From Aliarcobacter sp. (GTDB lineage: Bacteria; Campylobacterota; Campylobacteria; Campylobacterales; Arcobacteraceae): a DNA stretch of 64,000 nt. Positions 61,539 to 64,000 of the stretch are shown here, one piece after another (position 1 is the stretch's first letter; every line of letters starts with the position of its first letter). The stretch is taken from positions 1-64,000 of the forward strand of contig JAQVBE010000006.1 in NCBI GenBank assembly GCA_028690445.1, in the 5' to 3' direction. The notes under the pieces were generated by a model. That model searched no databases. It was given only the letters and a program-made list of their open reading frames with translations, and was not told the origin of the DNA. The translations under genes and the position numbers were made by a program.

Positions 61539-63050
61539 ATGAAAAACATTATACTTACTACCTTAAACTCAAGATATTCTCATAGTTCATTAGGCTTGAG
61601 ATATTTAATAGCAAATTTAAAAGAATTAAAACCACAAGCAGAGATTTTGGAGTTTGTAATAAATTCTTCAACTCAAACAATAGCAGAACAAATACTTGAA
61701 AAAAATCCAAAAATTATAGGAATCGCTACATATATTTGGAATGCTTTTGATGTTGGAGAGCTTGTAAAAACTATAAAAAAAGTATCACCAAAAACTATTA
61801 TTGTTTTAGGTGGTCCAGAGGTTAGTTTTCAGCCACTTAGAGTAAATTTTGATATGGCTGATTATATAATTTGTGGTGAAGGTGAGGTTAGTTTCTATAA
61901 CCTTTGCAAAGAATTACTTAATGAAACTTGTACTCAACCAAGAACTATTCTTTCACCAAAAGTTGATTTTGAAAATATTGCTTTACCTTATGATGATTAC
62001 ACAGATTTTGATATAAAAAATAGACATATTTATGTGGAAAATGCAAGAGGTTGTCCTTTTGAATGTGAGTTTTGTTTATCTTCTATTGAGACAAAAATGC
62101 GATATTTAGATGTTGATATTTTCTTAAATGAAATAGATAAACTTTGGAATAGAGGTGCTAGAAGTTTCAAGTTTATAGATAGAACTTTTAATATAAAAAT
62201 ATCTTACGCAAAAGCAATCTTAGATTATTTCTTAGCAAAACAAGAAGATTATTTCTTACATTTTGAAGTAATTCCTGATAATTTTCCAGAAGAACTAAGA
62301 GGTTTAATAAAACAGTTTAAACCAGGATGTTTACAGCTTGAAGTTGGTATTCAAACTTTAAATTTAGATGTGGCAAAGCAGATTCATAGAAATCTAAAAA
62401 TTGATAAAATCAAAGATAATCTAAAATTTTTATCACAAGAAACAAATGCTCATATGCATATAGACTTAATTATAGGACTTCCAAGTGAAGATATAGAAAG
62501 TTTTGGAAGAAATTTAAATCAACTTTATACTTTATCAACGGGTGAAATTCAAGTAGGAATTTTGAAAAAATTATCAGGGACAACACTTGATAGACATGAC
62601 AAAGTTTATGGAATGGTTTATAATGATTCTCCACCTTATGATATTTTACAAAATGATTTGATTAGTTTTTCACTTATGCAAGAGATGAAAAGATTTGCTA
62701 GATTTTGGGATATTATTTATAACAGTGGAAATTTTCAAAAAACAACGGCACTTCTTTTTTCAGATGGAAAAGTTTATGAAAACTTTTTTGATTTAAGCAA
62801 ATGGTTATATAAAAGAAGCGAATCAACATATAAAATTTCACTTGATAGAATGGCTGAATTTTTATATGAATTTATGTCAGCGAAACATGAAAAAGAGTTA
62901 ATCGCAAATACAATTTTGGAAGATGTTATGAAAGTAGGTGGAAGAAATATACCACCTTTTTTGAAGAAAATAATTCCTCAAAATTATGACTTTACACAAA
63001 AAGATGTTTCAAAAGCAAATAAAAGACAACAACTAAGAAATAATGAGTAA
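61539..63050 (+). CDS. B12-binding-domain radical SAM protein (DUF4080)
   Basis: The 503-residue protein has an N-terminal cobalamin-binding-like Rossmann domain (about 1-130, GGPEVSF and GEGEVSFYNL) and a radical SAM core with CPFECEFC (Cys172, Cys176, Cys179) followed by SSIETKMRYLDVD. The C-terminal DUF4080 domain is present. The family's reaction is unknown; it may be a methyltransferase or a maturase. A GTG five codons upstream overlaps the presumed -10, so the ATG at 61539 was chosen. Confidence 0.82.
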   Translation: MKNIILTTLNSRYSHSSLGLRYLIANLKELKPQAEILEFVINSSTQTIAEQILEKNPKIIGIATYIWNAFDVGELVKTIKKVSPKTIIVLGGPEVSFQPLRVNFDMADYIICGEGEVSFYNLCKELLNETCTQPRTILSPKVDFENIALPYDDYTDFDIKNRHIYVENARGCPFECEFCLSSIETKMRYLDVDIFLNEIDKLWNRGARSFKFIDRTFNIKISYAKAILDYFLAKQEDYFLHFEVIPDNFPEELRGLIKQFKPGCLQLEVGIQTLNLDVAKQIHRNLKIDKIKDNLKFLSQETNAHMHIDLIIGLPSEDIESFGRNLNQLYTLSTGEIQVGILKKLSGTTLDRHDKVYGMVYNDSPPYDILQNDLISFSLMQEMKRFARFWDIIYNSGNFQKTTALLFSDGKVYENFFDLSKWLYKRSESTYKISLDRMAEFLYEFMSAKHEKELIANTILEDVMKVGGRNIPPFLKKIIPQNYDFTQKDVSKANKRQQLRNNE

Positions 63051-63141
63051 AAAATTCATTAGGAGTTGCTTATAATATGTAAAAACTGCAAAAGAGAAAC
63101 TTGATACAAAGTTTTTGACTTTTTTTAGTTAAGATAATCTT

Positions 63142-63219
63142 ATGAATTACAACAAGACTATCTTTACTTTACTCATACTTTATATCCTAGTAGATATTAT
63201 TAAGAGTTACTTCTTTTAA
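63142..63219 (+). CDS. Possible 25-residue hydrophobic peptide
   Basis: The frame MNYNKTIFTLLILYILVDII ends KSYFF and is one membrane span with a short basic N-terminus. A TTGAC-like and a GATAAT element precede it, but the ribosome site (AAGATAAT) is poor. It overlaps the end of the convergent DUF808 gene by 20 bases. It could be a small membrane peptide or chance. Confidence 0.25.
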   Translation: MNYNKTIFTLLILYILVDIIKSYFF

Positions 63220-64000
63220 ATAATTTTGAAAAAACTGGAACTACTACTGGAATAATTTTAGCACTTATAAATCCTACAATCATTCCAACAATTATTTCAC
63301 TCAAAAATCCACCCATTGGAATAGATTTTATAATATCAAAAGAGTGTAACATATGTGTTTCATGTACTATTATTCCACCACCAACGGCTAACATAGCAAC
63401 TGTTCCTACCACACTAATTGTTTTTATGATATAAGGCATTGAATTTACAAATCCATTTCCAATTGTTTGTAAAACTAAACTTCTTTTTTCTTGTAAATAA
63501 AAACCTATATCATCAAGTTTGATGATTAAAGCTACAATTCCATATACAAAAACTGTTGTTAAAATACCTACTAAAACTAAAACGGAAACTTTTGTTAAAA
63601 AATTTGTATCTGCTATCAAACTAAGCGTAATTACAATAATTTCAAAAGATAAAATAAAATCTGTTTTAATCGCACCTTTTACTTTTTCATCTTCTAATTT
63701 TTCAGTTGATAACTCTTTTATAGTTTCTTTTTCATTTGCTACTTTGTGATGAGTTCCAACCTTTTCTAAAATACTTTCAACTCCCTCATAAGCTAAATAA
63801 ATTCCCCCTAAAATCAAAATAGGAGAGATTAACCAAGGAACGATATAACTCATTAATAAAACAGCTGGGATAATGATAAATTTATTTTTAAAACTTCCAA
63901 TAGCAATTTTATAAACTATTGGAAGTTCTCTTAACGCAGCTTTTCTTTTTGCTTCTAAGATGGCTGTTTGTCTGATTTGCTCTAATTCATCTAGAATCTT
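63200..64000 (-). CDS. DUF808 family membrane protein (start beyond window edge)
   Basis: The reading frame is open to the right edge of the window, so the 266 residues seen are the C-terminal part of a protein that is usually about 300 long. Edge-proximal RELPIVYKIAIGSFKNKFII and PWLISPILILGGIYLAYEGV match DUF808 (YedI-like). It has about six helices and a conserved YEGVES motif. An internal ATG at 63851-63853 is not the start, because conserved sequence precedes it. Function unknown. Confidence 0.82.
   Translation of the reverse strand, partial: KILDELEQIRQTAILEAKRKAALRELPIVYKIAIGSFKNKFIIIPAVLLMSYIVPWLISPILILGGIYLAYEGVESILEKVGTHHKVANEKETIKELSTEKLEDEKVKGAIKTDFILSFEIIVITLSLIADTNFLTKVSVLVLVGILTTVFVYGIVALIIKLDDIGFYLQEKRSLVLQTIGNGFVNSMPYIIKTISVVGTVAMLAVGGGIIVHETHMLHSFDIIKSIPMGGFLSEIIVGMIVGFISAKIIPVVVPVFSKLFKRSNS

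Noticed and set aside
63200-63853. Starting the DUF808 gene at the internal ATG 63853
   Set aside because: The frame continues to the window edge with conserved family sequence before this ATG.
1-64000. CRISPR arrays, tRNA or rRNA genes
   Set aside because: No regularly spaced direct repeats, cloverleaf-like sequences with TTC-A-A arms, or conserved rRNA segments were noticed on reading.

Overview
The window is a very AT-rich bacterial chromosome segment. Gene content points to the Arcobacter group (Aliarcobacter or a close relative, Campylobacterota): a Wolinella-type hydABCDE [NiFe]-hydrogenase operon, thiI with a rhodanese domain, DUF6172/DUF3010/DUF3817/DUF808 proteins, di-/multihaem cytochromes, and promoters with a TATAAT or TACAAT -10 box but no clear -35. 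The species call is inference from protein families only. No rRNA, tRNA, CRISPR array or intact insertion sequence was seen.

Layout. 1-1250: start of glyA (cut by the edge), decayed genes and a DUF6172 gene. 1.3-7.7 kb: a Kef-type antiporter, an exported amidase, a GH17-GT2 glucan synthase and a methyltransferase-like protein. 7.7-10 kb: a thiol-redox cluster (DsbB-like, DsbA-like, TlpA-like), with a strong intrinsic terminator lying inside the first codons of the dsbB-like gene. 10-15.3 kb: a HAD phosphatase, a candidate small RNA, and a lipid-transport operon (mlaA, mlaC, RND permease, LOG protein). 15.3-18.2 kb: gene and IS3 remnants, a glycine-zipper lipoprotein, yebC and an M48 lipoprotein protease. 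18.2-27.8 kb: a five-gene beta-oxidation operon (fadD, fadI, fadJ, fadE and an acyltransferase-hydrolase fusion). 28-30.9 kb: a decaying locus with an internally deleted sensor HD-GYP gene and a thioesterase gene frameshifted in an A8 run. 31-35 kb: acnB behind four TGTACA boxes, then small envelope proteins.

35-46.2 kb is the hydrogen island: a TetR-family regulator that seems to start at AUU, a signal-less group-2-like [NiFe]-hydrogenase pair whose large subunit has no cleavable tail (a likely H2 sensor), then the exported respiratory hydrogenase hydABC, its protease hydD, hydE and hypF. A perfect 16-bp palindrome sits at the hydA promoter. Both hydrogenase small subunits carry CxGN where the proximal-cluster motif is normally CxGC. 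A cytoplasmic formate-dehydrogenase-like molybdoenzyme and a cupin follow at 47-49.5 kb.

The most interesting locus is 49.5-51.5 kb. An 80-residue Tat-exported peptide ending in two CGMGM(Q/N)C loops directly abuts a radical SAM/SPASM protein with an N-terminal PqqD-like recognition domain. A small HTH protein is transcribed divergently, and the promoter is flanked by two GAATWATTC boxes 31 bp apart. This looks like a compact RiPP-type or protein-maturation system whose product is exported folded.

51.5-64 kb holds trxC, DUF3010, small acidic proteins, thiI, a YdgA-like protein, an alpha/beta hydrolase, an SDR, a pentahaem membrane cytochrome with a trihaem cytochrome c peroxidase, DUF3817, a B12-binding radical SAM protein (DUF4080) that looks leaderless, and a DUF808 gene cut by the right edge.
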